This document shows positions 16,828-27,804 of a DNA stretch of 64,000 nt, piece after piece. The notes under the pieces are model-generated. The model saw only the letters and a list, made by a program, of their open reading frames with translations. It did no database searches and was not told where the DNA came from. Numbering within the stretch: position 1 is the first letter of the stretch; each line of letters begins with the position of its first letter. This stretch comes from Sphingomonas oleivorans (GTDB lineage Bacteria; Pseudomonadota; Alphaproteobacteria; Sphingomonadales; Sphingomonadaceae): contig NZ_NWBU01000015.1 in assembly GCF_003050615.1 (NCBI RefSeq), forward strand, positions 62,001-126,000. Reading direction: 5' to 3'. The translations under genes and the position numbers were made by a program.

Positions 16828-16980
16828 ATCTGCCTCCGCTACTTACCCGAGCAAATATGGCGCTTTACCACCATATCGGCCCGCCCCGCGCGGGCTATAC
16901 CGACCGGCAGGGACGTGCACAAGACGGTAAGCTTTCCCCTATTCCCCAACATCACCAAGTCATTATTGCCATTTCGACAG

Positions 16981-17012
16981 ACAAAAACGGCCGTCCCGCG
17001 AGGGACAGCCGT
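16981..17012 (-). terminator. Rho-independent terminator for the duplicated secreted protein
   Basis: On the minus strand, ACGGCTGTCCC and GGGACGGCCGT pair around a three-base loop (16987-17012), followed by TTTTGT (16986-16981). It lies about 40 bp after the stop of the gene that ends at 17055. Confidence 0.8.
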
Positions 17013-17054
17013 AAATGTTGCATGTCCATTACGGACAGGTTTCTTGTCAGTTCG

Positions 17055-17588
17055 TCAGTTGCGCGCGGTCTGCCCGCCATTGCCTGCAGCCTTGGTGGCG
17101 GCGTCCAGCTCGGCCGCGCTCAGGCCGATCATCAGCCCGCTCGGCCCCTTCGCGAAAGCCGTCTTGGGAAGGCGAACCTTCGCCGTGCTGGTTGCCACGG
17201 TGGCGAACTCGCCCTCGACCTTCTCGATCGTACCGAGCGGGGCTCCGGTCTTGTCGTTGACGGCGGCGCCCTCGGCGATGGCAGCGGCGGTATCCGCCTG
17301 CGCCTTGGCCTGCGCACCGGAGGCGGCGGCATCGACCTCGGCCTTGGTCATGGCGATCACCAGCCCATCGGGGCCGCCCCCGAACGAGGTCAGCGGCAGA
17401 TTGACCTTGCTGTTGCCCGTCGAAAGCGTGGCGAGATTACCTTCCACCTTCTCGATCGTTCCGACCGCGCCGCCCGACGTGTCCTTCACGCTGGCGCCGA
17501 CCGTCACGTTCGCGCTCTGCGCAAAGGCCGGCGCGGCGAACGCCGCCATGGCGGCCATGCCCGCGACAATAGCCTTGAAACGCTTCAT
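17055..17588 (-). CDS. Secreted protein with internal duplication, function unknown
   Basis: 177 residues with a signal peptide (VAGMAAMAAFAAPAFAQS). The mature protein is two copies of a module of about 60-65 residues: VKDTSGGAVGTIEKVEGNLA and VNDKTGAPLGTIEKVEGEFA, each followed by a strand pair (KVNLPLTSFGGGPDGLVIAM, KVRLPKTAFAKGPSGLMIGL) and an Ala-rich helix (TKAEVDAAASG, SAAELDAATKA). The beta module resembles a PRC-barrel-like strand pattern, but I do not recognise a named family. It is a single gene with its own terminator. Periplasmic or surface location is inferred from the signal peptide. Confidence 0.75.
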   Translation of the reverse strand: MKRFKAIVAGMAAMAAFAAPAFAQSANVTVGASVKDTSGGAVGTIEKVEGNLATLSTGNSKVNLPLTSFGGGPDGLVIAMTKAEVDAAASGAQAKAQADTAAAIAEGAAVNDKTGAPLGTIEKVEGEFATVATSTAKVRLPKTAFAKGPSGLMIGLSAAELDAATKAAGNGGQTARN

Positions 17589-17704
17589 TCCATTGCTCCC
17601 TCATTGCCCAATGCCCTGTGTCGCATCTGTTAATGCGGGGCGCGGCGGATGGTCGCCCCTATGATGGACGAACCGGGCCAAAGATGGGGTGAGGCGACCC
17701 GAAG

Positions 17705-19543
<1,839 letters not shown>

Positions 19544-19544
<1 letters not shown>

Positions 19545-20308
19545 TGCGCATCCTGCTGACCAATGACGACGGCATAAACGCCCCGGGGATGAAGGTCCTC
19601 GAGGCGATCGCGCGGCGCCTGTCCGACGATATCACCATCGTCGCGCCCAATAGCGAGCAGTCCGGCGCCGGCCATTCGCTCACCCTCACCCGCCCCGTCC
19701 GCCTGCGTACGCTGGGCGAGGGGCGTCACGCCGTCGCGGGCACGCCCACCGATTCGGTGATGATGGCGCTGGCGCTGATCATGAAGGACAATCCGCCCGA
19801 CCTGATCCTCTCCGGCGTCAATCGCGGCGCCAATCTCGCCGAGGACGTGACCTATTCGGGCACCGTCTCCGCCGCGATGGAAGGCGCTCTGGCCGGCGTC
19901 CGCTCGATCGCGCTGAGCCAGGTCTATTCCAGCGAAGGCATGGGCGACGAGGTGCCCTTCGATGCCGCCACCGCCTGGGGGGAGAAGGTGCTGCGCCCGC
20001 TGCTCGATGCGCCCTGGGCGCCGCGCACGCTGGTCAATATCAATTTCCCGCCTGTGCCGGCCGACGAGGTGCGTGGCATCCGCGTCGTCAATCAGGGCCT
20101 GCGCGATTATGGCCGGCTCAAGATCGATCATCGCGTCGATCCGCGCGGCTATGACTATTATTGGCTCAATCTCGGCATCGTGCCGCACACGCCGACGCAT
20201 TCGACCGATCTGGAGGCGATCGCGGACGGCTATGTCGCGGTGACACCGCTCCATCTCGATCTCACCCATGGCCCCTCGCGGGACGTGATTTCGGAGCTTT
20301 ATCGCTGA
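19544..20308 (+). CDS. surE: 5'/3'-nucleotidase SurE
   Basis: 254 residues. The metal-binding N-terminus MRILLTNDDGINAPG with Asp8-Asp9, the loop VAPNSEQSGAGHSLTLT, and GTPTDSV and LSGVNRGANL are signatures of SurE, a metal-dependent phosphatase acting on nucleoside monophosphates. It is coupled by TGATG to serS upstream and to the LysM/M23 gene downstream. The surE-nlpD neighbourhood is also seen in gammaproteobacteria, which supports the NlpD assignment of the next gene. Confidence 0.97.
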
Positions 20309-21444
20309 TGTCCGCCCGGCGGGCCGCTCCGCTCGTCGCGGCCCTGCTGCTCGCCGCCTGCGTCGCCGATCGCTCGGCCAAGCCGCCTCCCGCCGCCGGC
20401 CCCACACGCATGCCGGCCGAGGCCTCGCCCCGCCCGCCCGCGCGCAAGCCCGCGCCGAAACCCACGACCAAGCCCAAGCCGGCCGCGTCCAAGCCGAAGC
20501 CCAGGCCAGCGGCCCCAAAGCCCGCTCCCACGAAGCAGCCGCCTGCTGCCTGGGAGACGCGCAGCGTCACCGCCAATGCAGTGGACGTTCCCGCCTCCAC
20601 CTACACGGTCGTCGCGGGCGACACTCTGCGCCGCATCTCGGACAAGACCGGCGCTTCCTCGGAAGGGATTGCGCGCGCCAACGGCATCGGCGCGCCCTTC
20701 CTGGTGAAGCTCGGCCAGCGGCTCAAAATCCCCGCCGGCCGCTATCATCGCGTCGGCAAGGGAGAGAGCGGCATCGCCATCGCGCGCACCTATGGTGTCG
20801 ATTGGTCGCGCATCGCCACGCTCAACGCGCTCGAGGAACCCTATATATTGCGCGATGGGCAGCGGCTGCTGATCCCCAGCCGGGCGGAGGTCTCCGCCAT
20901 GACGATGGAGCAGCGCGCCGCCGCCTTCACCATCGATATCGACGATCTCGTCACCGGCGGCGAGCCCGCGCTCGCGCGCAACGCCGCGCCCGCGCCGCCC
21001 GTCCGCACCGCCCGGCGCACCTTGCCCTCCAGCGCCGCGCTCGCCGAGCCAAGCAGCTTCGCCGGCCGCTTCGTCTGGCCGCTCAGCGGCCGGATCATCC
21101 GCCCCTTCGGCCCGCTTGCGGGTGGGCAGCGCAATGACGGGATCAATATCGCCGCGAAGCTCGGCGATCCCATAATGGCCGCCTCGGACGGGGTGGTCGC
21201 CTATGCTGGCAACGGGCTCGCCGCCTATGGCGGGCTGGTGCTGATCCGCCATGGCGATGGCTGGCTCACCGCTTATGGCCATGCCGACGAGCTGCTGGTA
21301 AAACGCGGCCAGTCGGTGAAGCGCGGCCAGCTTATCGCGCGCGCGGGCGAAAGCGGCTTCGCCACCCAGCCGCAGCTCCATTTCGAGATCCGCCAGGGCC
21401 GCAAGCCCGTAAATCCCCTCCCCCTGCTCCCCCGGCCAAGTTGA
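20308..21444 (+). CDS. nlpD: NlpD-like LysM/M23 lipoprotein
   Basis: 378 residues from the ATG at 20308. The lipobox LLAAC puts the lipidated Cys at 18; then comes a Pro/Lys/Ala-rich linker (about 25-85), two LysM modules (YTVVAGDTLRRISDKTG and YHRVGKGESGIAIARTYG), and an M23 domain. In the M23 domain the first metal-ligand position reads RNDGINIAA, with Asn where active enzymes have His, as in E. coli NlpD; the later YGHADELL and LHFEIRQG are kept. It is therefore probably an amidase activator rather than an endopeptidase, acting at the outer membrane during septum splitting. It is coupled to surE by TGATG. Confidence 0.88.
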   Translation: MSARRAAPLVAALLLAACVADRSAKPPPAAGPTRMPAEASPRPPARKPAPKPTTKPKPAASKPKPRPAAPKPAPTKQPPAAWETRSVTANAVDVPASTYTVVAGDTLRRISDKTGASSEGIARANGIGAPFLVKLGQRLKIPAGRYHRVGKGESGIAIARTYGVDWSRIATLNALEEPYILRDGQRLLIPSRAEVSAMTMEQRAAAFTIDIDDLVTGGEPALARNAAPAPPVRTARRTLPSSAALAEPSSFAGRFVWPLSGRIIRPFGPLAGGQRNDGINIAAKLGDPIMAASDGVVAYAGNGLAAYGGLVLIRHGDGWLTAYGHADELLVKRGQSVKRGQLIARAGESGFATQPQLHFEIRQGRKPVNPLPLLPRPS

Positions 21445-22481
21445 TCCGCCGCCCGCGCCTGCCCCGTCTCCTCCCCGAGGATGCCGCGCTCCGCCGCCGC
21501 CCGGCACTGTCCGTCTGGACGTCGCTGGGCTTGCGCATCATTCTCGCGCTGGCGCTGATCTGCATCGCGCTGGCGGTCCACTGGCTCGATCGCGCCGGCC
21601 TGCGCGACAATGTGGACGGGCATATCAGCCTGATCGACGTGATGTATTTCACGATGATCACCGTGACCACGGTAGGCTATGGCGATATCGTGCCGGTGAG
21701 CGACCGGGCGCGGCTGTTCGATACCTTTCTGCTCACGCCGATCCGCCTGTTCATCTGGATCATCTTTCTGGGGACTACCTATGATTTCCTCATCAAGCAT
21801 GGCTGGCAGCGGCTGCGCATGCGGATGATCCAGTCGCGCCTTCACGACCATGTCGTCGTCGCCGGCTATGGCACCAGCGGTTCCGAAGCGGTGCGCGAGC
21901 TGATCGCGCGCAAGACTCAGGCCGAGGAAATCGTGGTGATCGACGAGCGGCCGGCCGCGCTGGAGGCGGCGGAGGCCTGCGGCGTCAATATCCTGGGGGG
22001 CGATGCCACGCGCAACGCCACCCTGGAGGCGGTCCGCATCGCCAATGCCCGCGCGCTGATCGTGGCGGCGGGGCGCGACGATACGTCGATCCTGATCGTG
22101 CTCACCGCCCGCCGGCTCGCGCCCAATATCCCGATCAGCGTGGTGATCCGCGCCGAGGATAATGAGGCGCTCGCCCGCCAGGCCGGCGCCACCACCGTCA
22201 TCAATCCGGCGAGCTTCGCCGGGCTGCTGCTCGCCGGATCGACCCATGGGCCGCATATCGCCGATTATCTGGCGGACCTTGCGGCGGTCGAAGGGCGGGT
22301 CGCGCTCCATGAGCGGCCGGTCGCGGCGGAGGAGGTGGGCAAGCCGCTTTCCGCCATCGCCACGGGGCTGGGCGTCCGCCTCTATCGCAATGGCGAAGCG
22401 CATGGTTTCCGCGACGAGGAAGCGAAGCGGCTGGAGGCGGGCGACCTCATCGTCGAGATCGTGCCGCGCCGACATCGCTGA
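21441..22481 (+). CDS. Voltage-independent K+ channel with RCK/TrkA-N domain
   Basis: 346 residues starting at TTG 21441, which overlaps the nlpD-like stop (TTGA). Two membrane helices flank a pore loop with the selectivity filter TTVGYGDIVP. The C-terminal cytoplasmic part is a Rossmann NAD-binding domain (VVVAGYGTSGSEAVRELIAR, VIDERPAALEAAEACG) plus a TrkA-C-like tail. It conducts K+ and is gated by nucleotide or ligand binding to the RCK part. The TTG start is supported by the overlap and by the absence of a nearby ATG in frame. Confidence 0.92.
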   Translation: MIRRPRLPRLLPEDAALRRRPALSVWTSLGLRIILALALICIALAVHWLDRAGLRDNVDGHISLIDVMYFTMITVTTVGYGDIVPVSDRARLFDTFLLTPIRLFIWIIFLGTTYDFLIKHGWQRLRMRMIQSRLHDHVVVAGYGTSGSEAVRELIARKTQAEEIVVIDERPAALEAAEACGVNILGGDATRNATLEAVRIANARALIVAAGRDDTSILIVLTARRLAPNIPISVVIRAEDNEALARQAGATTVINPASFAGLLLAGSTHGPHIADYLADLAAVEGRVALHERPVAAEEVGKPLSAIATGLGVRLYRNGEAHGFRDEEAKRLEAGDLIVEIVPRRHR

Positions 22482-22535
22482 CGCGCAACGTCCCCCTCGC
22501 AAAATCCGGCGCGATCCACTATGTGGCGCGCTCCC

Positions 22536-23870
22536 ATGGCAACGAAACTCCCCACTCCGCCGAAGGTCGGCATGGTCTCGCTCGGCTGTCCCAAGGCGCT
22601 GGTCGATAGCGAACGCATCCTCACCAAGCTCCGCGCGGACGGCTATGCCATGTCGCCGGACTATGAGAATGCCGATGTCGTGCTGGTCAACACCTGCGGC
22701 TTCCTCGATTCCGCCAAGGAGGAATCGCTGGAGGCCATAGGCGAAGCGATCGCCGAAAATGGCCGCGTCATCGTCACAGGCTGCATGGGCAATGAGGCGG
22801 AGGTGATCCGCGCGCGTTTCCCCGACGTGCTCGCCGTCACCGGCCCGCATCAATATGAGGCGGTGGTGGGCGCGGTGCATGATGCGGCGCCGATGCCGCC
22901 TTCCGCCTTCCTCAATCTCGTGCCCGAGCGCGACTTGAAGCTCACGCCCCGCCATTACAGCTATTTGAAGATTTCCGAAGGCTGCAATCATCGCTGCAGC
23001 TTCTGCATCATCCCGTCCATCCGGGGCGATCTCGTCAGCCGCCGGCCGGACGCGATCCTGCGCGAGGCGGAGAAGCTCGTCGCCGCCGGCACCAGGGAGC
23101 TTCTGGTCATCAGCCAGGATACCTCCGCCTATGGCCTCGACCTCAAGCATCAGAGCTGGCCGTGGAAGGGCGAACCCGTCCGCGCGCACATGACCGATCT
23201 GGCGCGCGAGCTGGGCAAGCTCGGCGCCTGGGTGCGGCTCCATTATGTCTATCCCTATCCGCATGTGGATCAGGTGATCCCGCTGATGGCGGAAGGGCTG
23301 ATCCTCCCCTATCTCGACATTCCCTTCCAGCATGCCGCGCCAAGCGTGCTGAAGGCGATGAAGCGCCCCGCCAATGACGCCAAGGTGCTCGAACGCCTCC
23401 GCGCCTGGCGCGCGATCGCGCCCGACATCGCGGTCCGCTCCAGTTTCGTCGTCGGCTTCCCCGGCGAGACGGAGGCGGATTTCCAATATCTGCTCGACTG
23501 GCTGGACGAGGCGCAGCTCGACCGGGTCGGCGCCTTCCGCTTCGAGCCCGTCGAGGGTGCGGCCGCAAACGCGCTCCCCGGCGCGGTGCCGGAAGAGGTG
23601 AAGGAAGAGCGCTATGCGCGCCTGATGGAGAAGACCGCCGCCATCTCCGCCGCCAAGCAGCAGGCCAAGATCGGCCGCACGCTCGACGTGATCATCGACG
23701 TGGTCGACGATGAAGGCGGCGCCACCGGCCGCTCCAAGGCCGACGCGCCCGAAATCGATGGCGAGGTCCATCTGCGCGACGCGCAGGGCCTGGCGCAGGG
23801 CGATATCGTGCGGGTCGAAATCGAGGATGCCGACGAGCATGACCTGTTCGGCGTGCCGCTGAACGCCTGA
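22536..23870 (+). CDS. rimO: Ribosomal protein S12 methylthiotransferase RimO
   Basis: 444 residues from the second in-frame ATG at 22536 ([20 protein letters not shown]), which fits the family better than the ATG at 22521. The N-terminal UPF0004 domain holds cluster ligands in [21 protein letters not shown] and TGCMGNEAE. The radical-SAM motif CNHRCSFC puts Cys at 150, 154 and 157. A TRAM domain closes the protein ([20 protein letters not shown]). RimO methylthiolates an Asp of S12; the S12 target rather than tRNA is indicated by the [12 protein letters not shown] signature. Confidence 0.96.
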   Translation: MATKLPTPPKVGMVSLGCPKALVDSERILTKLRADGYAMSPDYENADVVLVNTCGFLDSAKEESLEAIGEAIAENGRVIVTGCMGNEAEVIRARFPDVLAVTGPHQYEAVVGAVHDAAPMPPSAFLNLVPERDLKLTPRHYSYLKISEGCNHRCSFCIIPSIRGDLVSRRPDAILREAEKLVAAGTRELLVISQDTSAYGLDLKHQSWPWKGEPVRAHMTDLARELGKLGAWVRLHYVYPYPHVDQVIPLMAEGLILPYLDIPFQHAAPSVLKAMKRPANDAKVLERLRAWRAIAPDIAVRSSFVVGFPGETEADFQYLLDWLDEAQLDRVGAFRFEPVEGAAANALPGAVPEEVKEERYARLMEKTAAISAAKQQAKIGRTLDVIIDVVDDEGGATGRSKADAPEIDGEVHLRDAQGLAQGDIVRVEIEDADEHDLFGVPLNA

Positions 23871-23937
23871 TCGGCCCTTATCTCGGGATATGCCGCGCCC
23901 GGCCGGGGTGACGAAGCGGACATCGATCGGCTAAACC

Positions 23938-25332
23938 GTGGCGATGACCGATTTCGCTCCCCTTCTCGTGCCCGACAAGGGCCAGCACGCCCATATCCTC
24001 TATCCCGTGCGCGCCGCCGGTTTCGAGGAGTGGTTGGCCGGGCAGCCCGAGCGCAGCCGCGCGATCGTTGCCGCCAGCCGCTTCAAGGGCAAGCCGGGCG
24101 AATTCCTCATCATCCCCGGCAACAAGCCCGACGAATGGAATGCCGCCGTCGGCGTCTCCGAAACGCTGGGCCCCTGGGATCTCGCCCCCGCCGCCGCGAA
24201 GCTGCCGGAGGGCAGCTACAGGTTGGCCGATGGCGTGCCCGGCATCGCCGCGCTCGGCTGGCTGCTCGTCCATCACCGTTTCGATCGCTACCGCCGCGAT
24301 CCCGATCCGATCCCCCAGCGCACGCTCGTCACTCCCGAACCCGCGCGGATCGACGAGACGGTCCGCCTCGCCCAGGCGGTGGCGCTCGTCCGCGACATGG
24401 TCGATACGCCCGCCGCCGATATGGGGCCTGCCGATCTCGCCGCCCTGGCGGAGAAGATCGCCGCCGAACATGGCGCCGCCTTCTCCGTCACGCAGGGCGA
24501 TGCATTGGCGCAGGGCTATCCGATGGTCGCCGCCGTCGGCCGCGCCGCCACGCGCGAACGCGCGCCGCGCCTGATCGAGCTGATATGGGGCAAGGGGGGC
24601 GCCGATCATCCCCGCATCGCCATCATCGGCAAGGGCGTCTGCTTCGATTCGGGCGGTCTGGATATCAAGCCTTCGGCCGGCATGCTCCTGATGAAGAAGG
24701 ATATGGGGGGCGCCGCCCATGCGCTGGCGCTCGCCCGGCTGGTGATGCAGGCGAAGCTGCCGGTCACGCTCCACCTCCTCATCCCCGCGGTCGAAAATGC
24801 CGTCTCCGCCGACGCCTTCCGCCCCGGCGACATTTTGCGCGCACGCACCGGCAAGACGGTGGAGATCGGCAATACCGATGCCGAGGGCCGGCTGATCCTG
24901 GCCGATGCGCTGGCCCGCGCCGTGGAGGAAAAGCCCGCGCTGATCCTCGATTTCGCGACGCTCACCGGCGCCGCCCGCGTCGCGCTGGGGCCGGAGCTGC
25001 CCGCGCTCTTCGCCAATGACGATGCGCTCGCCGCCGATCTGCTCTCCGCTGCCGAGGCCATATCCGATCCGCTGTGGCGCATGCCGCTGTGGAAACCCTA
25101 TGTGGAAATGCTGAAAAGCGAGGTGGCGGACATCAACAATGCCGGCAGCGGCGGTTTCGCCGGCGCCGTTACCGCCGCGCTGTTCCTGGCGGAATTCGTG
25201 GCCGACGACATCCCTTGGGCGCATCTCGATACCTTCGCCTGGCGCCCCGCCGCCAAGCCCGGACGGCCCAAGGGCGGCGAGGCGCTCGGCCTCAGCGCGG
25301 CCTGGGAAATGCTGCGCCGTCGCTTCGGCTGA
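23938..25332 (+). CDS. M17 leucyl aminopeptidase family protein
   Basis: 464 residues from a GTG at 23938, with an ATG at 23944 as a close alternative. The C-terminal catalytic domain carries the metal and bicarbonate motifs GKGVCFDSGGLDIKPSAGML, KKDMGGAAHAL and NTDAEGRLILADAL, so zinc/manganese binding looks intact. The N-terminal domain is shorter and less conserved than in PepA, typical of the sphingomonad branch. It is a cytosolic exopeptidase that trims N-terminal residues. No overlap with its neighbours. Confidence 0.93.
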   Translation: MAMTDFAPLLVPDKGQHAHILYPVRAAGFEEWLAGQPERSRAIVAASRFKGKPGEFLIIPGNKPDEWNAAVGVSETLGPWDLAPAAAKLPEGSYRLADGVPGIAALGWLLVHHRFDRYRRDPDPIPQRTLVTPEPARIDETVRLAQAVALVRDMVDTPAADMGPADLAALAEKIAAEHGAAFSVTQGDALAQGYPMVAAVGRAATRERAPRLIELIWGKGGADHPRIAIIGKGVCFDSGGLDIKPSAGMLLMKKDMGGAAHALALARLVMQAKLPVTLHLLIPAVENAVSADAFRPGDILRARTGKTVEIGNTDAEGRLILADALARAVEEKPALILDFATLTGAARVALGPELPALFANDDALAADLLSAAEAISDPLWRMPLWKPYVEMLKSEVADINNAGSGGFAGAVTAALFLAEFVADDIPWAHLDTFAWRPAAKPGRPKGGEALGLSAAWEMLRRRFG

Positions 25333-25442
25333 CCCTGCCGCACATGAATCGCATCACCCATGAAACGATAGTGCGTCCCGCGTGTTTTTCCGCCGACGGA
25401 GATGGGTTTTTCCTCTCTCCGGGAAAAGAGGCGGCAGGATTT

Positions 25443-25805
25443 ATGATCCACGATGGTTCATTGTCGGGATGGATGCAGACGCTGGTAGGCTATGTACGCT
25501 CCGGGCAGCCCGACCTCACCAACCGGCAGATGGCGCTGCTGCTGCTCGTTTATATGACTCCCGGCCCGCATACGGTGCGCGGGCTGGCACAAAGCCTGGG
25601 CGTGTCGAAACCGGTCGTCACACGCGCCTTGAATACGCTGGGCGCGCTCGGCTATCTCCGCCGTGAGCGCGACGAGGCCGACCGCCGCAACATCTTCGTC
25701 GCGCATACCGAAATGGGAGCGCATTTTCTTGAAGGGTTCGGAGGCCTTATCGACGGCAGCATGCCGGAACACGCGCTCGACAAGGCGCCTGCAACCGCCC
25801 ACTGA
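25443..25805 (+). CDS. MarR-family transcriptional regulator
   Basis: 120 residues from ATG 25443 (MIHDGSLSGWMQTLVGYVRS) with AGGA at 25436-25439. A longer start at 25344 (MNRITHET) would add 33 residues but lacks a visible ribosome-binding site and reads through less GC-rich sequence. The winged helix is visible: LTNRQMALLLLVYMTPGP, VRGLAQSLGVSKPVVTRALN for recognition, and the wing YLRRERDEADRRNIFVAHTE. The target is unknown. The next gene, an NlpC/P60 peptidase, follows without a gap, so it may be a regulated partner. Confidence 0.82.
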   Translation: MIHDGSLSGWMQTLVGYVRSGQPDLTNRQMALLLLVYMTPGPHTVRGLAQSLGVSKPVVTRALNTLGALGYLRRERDEADRRNIFVAHTEMGAHFLEGFGGLIDGSMPEHALDKAPATAH

Positions 25806-26667
25806 GCGGTTTCGACTCGACGGGCCGACGCGTGCCCTCGATCCGCGCGTCCATGCCGTCCGCCGCGACATTGCCGATATCGCGCTCGCCGGCCTGCTCT
25901 TCGCGCCCCATTATGCCCAGCCGCTGCCGCGCGCCTGCGCCGCCGCCTCGGCGATGCTGCGCACAGCACCCGCCGAGGATGCCGAGGCCGTATCGCAACT
26001 GCTACGGGGCGAGCGCTTCGATGTGCTCGACATCGCAGGCGGCTGGGCCTGGGGCTATTGCGTGCATGACGATTATGTCGGCTATGTCCCGACGGACAGC
26101 CTGAGCGAGCCCGCGCCCGCCGACCATATCGTCACGGCGCCCTCCGCCCTCCTCTTCTCCCGGCCCGACATAAAGTCCCCCGTCCGCGCCGTCTGGCCGG
26201 TCGGCGCGCGCTTCGCGGGCATCGCCAGCGATGCCTTTGTCGAGACGGAGCAGGGCTTCATCCACCAGCGCCATGCTGCCCCGCTCACTACCATCGCCGC
26301 CGATCCCGTCACGGTCGCGGAATCGCTCCTCGGCCTGCCCTATTTGTGGGGCGGACGCGGCGGCGACGGGATCGACTGTTCGGGCCTCGTCCAGCAGGCG
26401 CTCGCCCGCACGGGCCATGCCGCCCCCCGCGACACGGATCAGCAGCGCTCCGCCATCGGCGAGGAGATCGCCGAGGATGCCCCCCTCCGACGAGGAGACC
26501 TGATCTTCTTTCCCGGCCATGTCGGCCTGATGGTCGATGGGACGCGGCTGATCCATGCCAATGCGCATTGGATGGCCGTCACCGTCGAGCCGCTCGCCGA
26601 TGTCGTCACCCGCCTCCTCCCCAATCACGACCGGCCGATATTGGCCCGTCGCCGGATAACATCATGA
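25729..26667 (+). CDS. NlpC/P60 (C40) cysteine peptidase, start codon unclear
   Basis: The frame carries one or two SH3-like modules (about RFDVLDIAGGWAWGYCVHDD and IKSPVRAVWPVGARFAG) and a C-terminal NlpC/P60 domain with the catalytic Cys in GGDGIDCSGLVQQAL, His in FFPGHVGLMVDG and a further polar residue in RLIHANAHW. It should cut peptidoglycan stem peptides. Conserved-looking sequence begins at about 25801 (TERFRLDGPTRALDPRVHAV), yet no ATG, GTG or TTG is in frame there. The nearest in-frame start codon is TTG 25729, and a GTG lies at 25663; both are inside the MarR gene. The start given is therefore provisional. The stop overlaps argC by ATGA. Confidence 0.85.
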   Translation: MKGSEALSTAACRNTRSTRRLQPPTERFRLDGPTRALDPRVHAVRRDIADIALAGLLFAPHYAQPLPRACAAASAMLRTAPAEDAEAVSQLLRGERFDVLDIAGGWAWGYCVHDDYVGYVPTDSLSEPAPADHIVTAPSALLFSRPDIKSPVRAVWPVGARFAGIASDAFVETEQGFIHQRHAAPLTTIAADPVTVAESLLGLPYLWGGRGGDGIDCSGLVQQALARTGHAAPRDTDQQRSAIGEEIAEDAPLRRGDLIFFPGHVGLMVDGTRLIHANAHWMAVTVEPLADVVTRLLPNHDRPILARRRITS

Positions 26668-27605
26668 CCACGAAGATCTTCATCGACGGCGCCGTAGGCA
26701 CCACCGGCCTCGAAATTCGGGACCGGCTTTCCGGCCGCGCCGACCTCACGCTCATCACCCTCCCCGAAGTACAGCGCAAGGATGCCGCCGCGCGCGCCCA
26801 TGCGCTGAACGAAGCGGATATCGTCATTCTCTGCCTGCCCGACGATGCCGCGCGCGAGGCCGTCTCGCTGGTCGAGAATCCCGACACGCGGATCATCGAC
26901 GCGTCGACCGCGCACCGAACCGATCCCGCCTGGATCTATGGCTTCCCGGAACTCGAGCCCGGCCGCACGGCCGCGCTAGGCAGTGCCAAGCGCGTCTCCA
27001 ATCCCGGCTGCTATCCCACGGGCTTCCTGGCGCTCGTCCGCCCGCTGGTCCGCGCCGGGCTGGTGCCCGCCTCCCATCCGTTCAGCGTGAACGCCACGTC
27101 GGGCTATTCGGGCGGCGGCAAATCGATGATCGCGGCCTTCGAAGATCCCGCGGATCCCAATGCGACGGACACCGCCTTCCGCCTCTATGCTCTGGGCCTA
27201 GGTCACAAGCATGTGCCGGAAATGACGGTGCATGCCGGGCTCGATCATGGCCCGATCTTCTTCCCCGCCGTCGCGCGCACCTATCGCGGCATGCTGGTGG
27301 AAGTGCCGCTGCACCTCCATCTCCTGCCCGGTACGGTGAAGGCCGCCGATCTGCGCGAGGCGCTGCACGAGGCCTATCGCGGGCGCCCGCTGGTGCGCGT
27401 GCATGATACGCAGCCCGGCTTCCTGACGCTCGAGCATGCGGCCGACAGCGACCGGCTCGAACTGTTCGTCTTCACTGACGAGAAGGCCGGGCAGGCGCGC
27501 CTGGTGGCCGCGCTCGACAATCTCGGCAAGGGCGCGGCTGGCGCCGCCGTCCAGAATCTCAACCTGATGGCCGGCGTCGGCGAAACCGAGGGCCTGAGGC
27601 TTTAA
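26664..27605 (+). CDS. argC: N-acetyl-gamma-glutamyl-phosphate reductase (type 2)
   Basis: 313 residues from ATG 26664, overlapping the previous stop by 4 bp. The NADP-binding start MTTKIFIDGAVGTTGLEIRD and the catalytic Cys116 in VSNPGCYPTGF identify ArgC; the length and the DGAVGTTG motif mark the shorter type 2 group. It reduces N-acetylglutamyl phosphate to the semialdehyde in arginine synthesis. Its linkage to a MarR regulator and a peptidoglycan peptidase is not the usual arg operon context. It is followed by a repeat-rich intergenic region. Confidence 0.95.
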   Translation: MTTKIFIDGAVGTTGLEIRDRLSGRADLTLITLPEVQRKDAAARAHALNEADIVILCLPDDAAREAVSLVENPDTRIIDASTAHRTDPAWIYGFPELEPGRTAALGSAKRVSNPGCYPTGFLALVRPLVRAGLVPASHPFSVNATSGYSGGGKSMIAAFEDPADPNATDTAFRLYALGLGHKHVPEMTVHAGLDHGPIFFPAVARTYRGMLVEVPLHLHLLPGTVKAADLREALHEAYRGRPLVRVHDTQPGFLTLEHAADSDRLELFVFTDEKAGQARLVAALDNLGKGAAGAAVQNLNLMAGVGETEGLRL

Positions 27606-27610
27606 GCGAC

Positions 27611-27640
27611 TTATATCGCCTTATATCGCCTTATATCGCC
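27611..27640. repeat. Tandem repeat (10 bp x 3)
   Basis: Three exact head-to-tail copies of TTATATCGCC, starting 6 bp after the argC stop. It is AT-richer than its surroundings. Confidence 0.9.
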
Positions 27641-27673
27641 GCGCTCACCCCAAGCTTGTCGAAGGGTGAGCGC
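27641..27673. repeat. Palindromic REP-like hairpin
   Basis: GCGCTCACCC (27641-27650) and GGGTGAGCGC (27664-27673) form a perfect 10-bp stem around CAAGCTTGTCGAA. The loop and arm contain the GCTTGTCGAAG-type sequence also seen, in reverse complement, inside imuB at 60877-60945. It may terminate the convergent argC and mltG transcripts. Confidence 0.7.
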
Positions 27674-27804
27674 GGTTGGACATTTGGAACCCGTCATGCC
27701 GAACTTGTTTCGGCATCCACCCTTCATCCGCACCGTTGCACAGGTTTCGAGGTGGACCCTGAAACAAGTCCGGCGTGACGATGCTCTTGCGCAAAGGTCC
27801 CGCC
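27674..27804. repeat. MITE-like element, copy B
   Basis: The core CGTCATGCCGAACTTGTTTC... (27692-27783) matches copy A at 14992-15083 closely, with about ten substitutions by eye. Its right end, TTGCGCAAAGGTCCCGCC (27787-27804), is the exact reverse complement of the left end of copy A. The left end here (GGTTGGACATTTGGAA, from 27674) is a decayed version. Confidence 0.6.

Noticed and set aside
21273-23840. 855-residue minus-strand open frame
   Set aside because: It lies opposite the K+ channel and rimO genes, whose motifs are clear.
27611-27640. Tandem 10-mer as a CRISPR or iteron array
   Set aside because: Only three copies with no spacers, no cas genes and no replication gene nearby.
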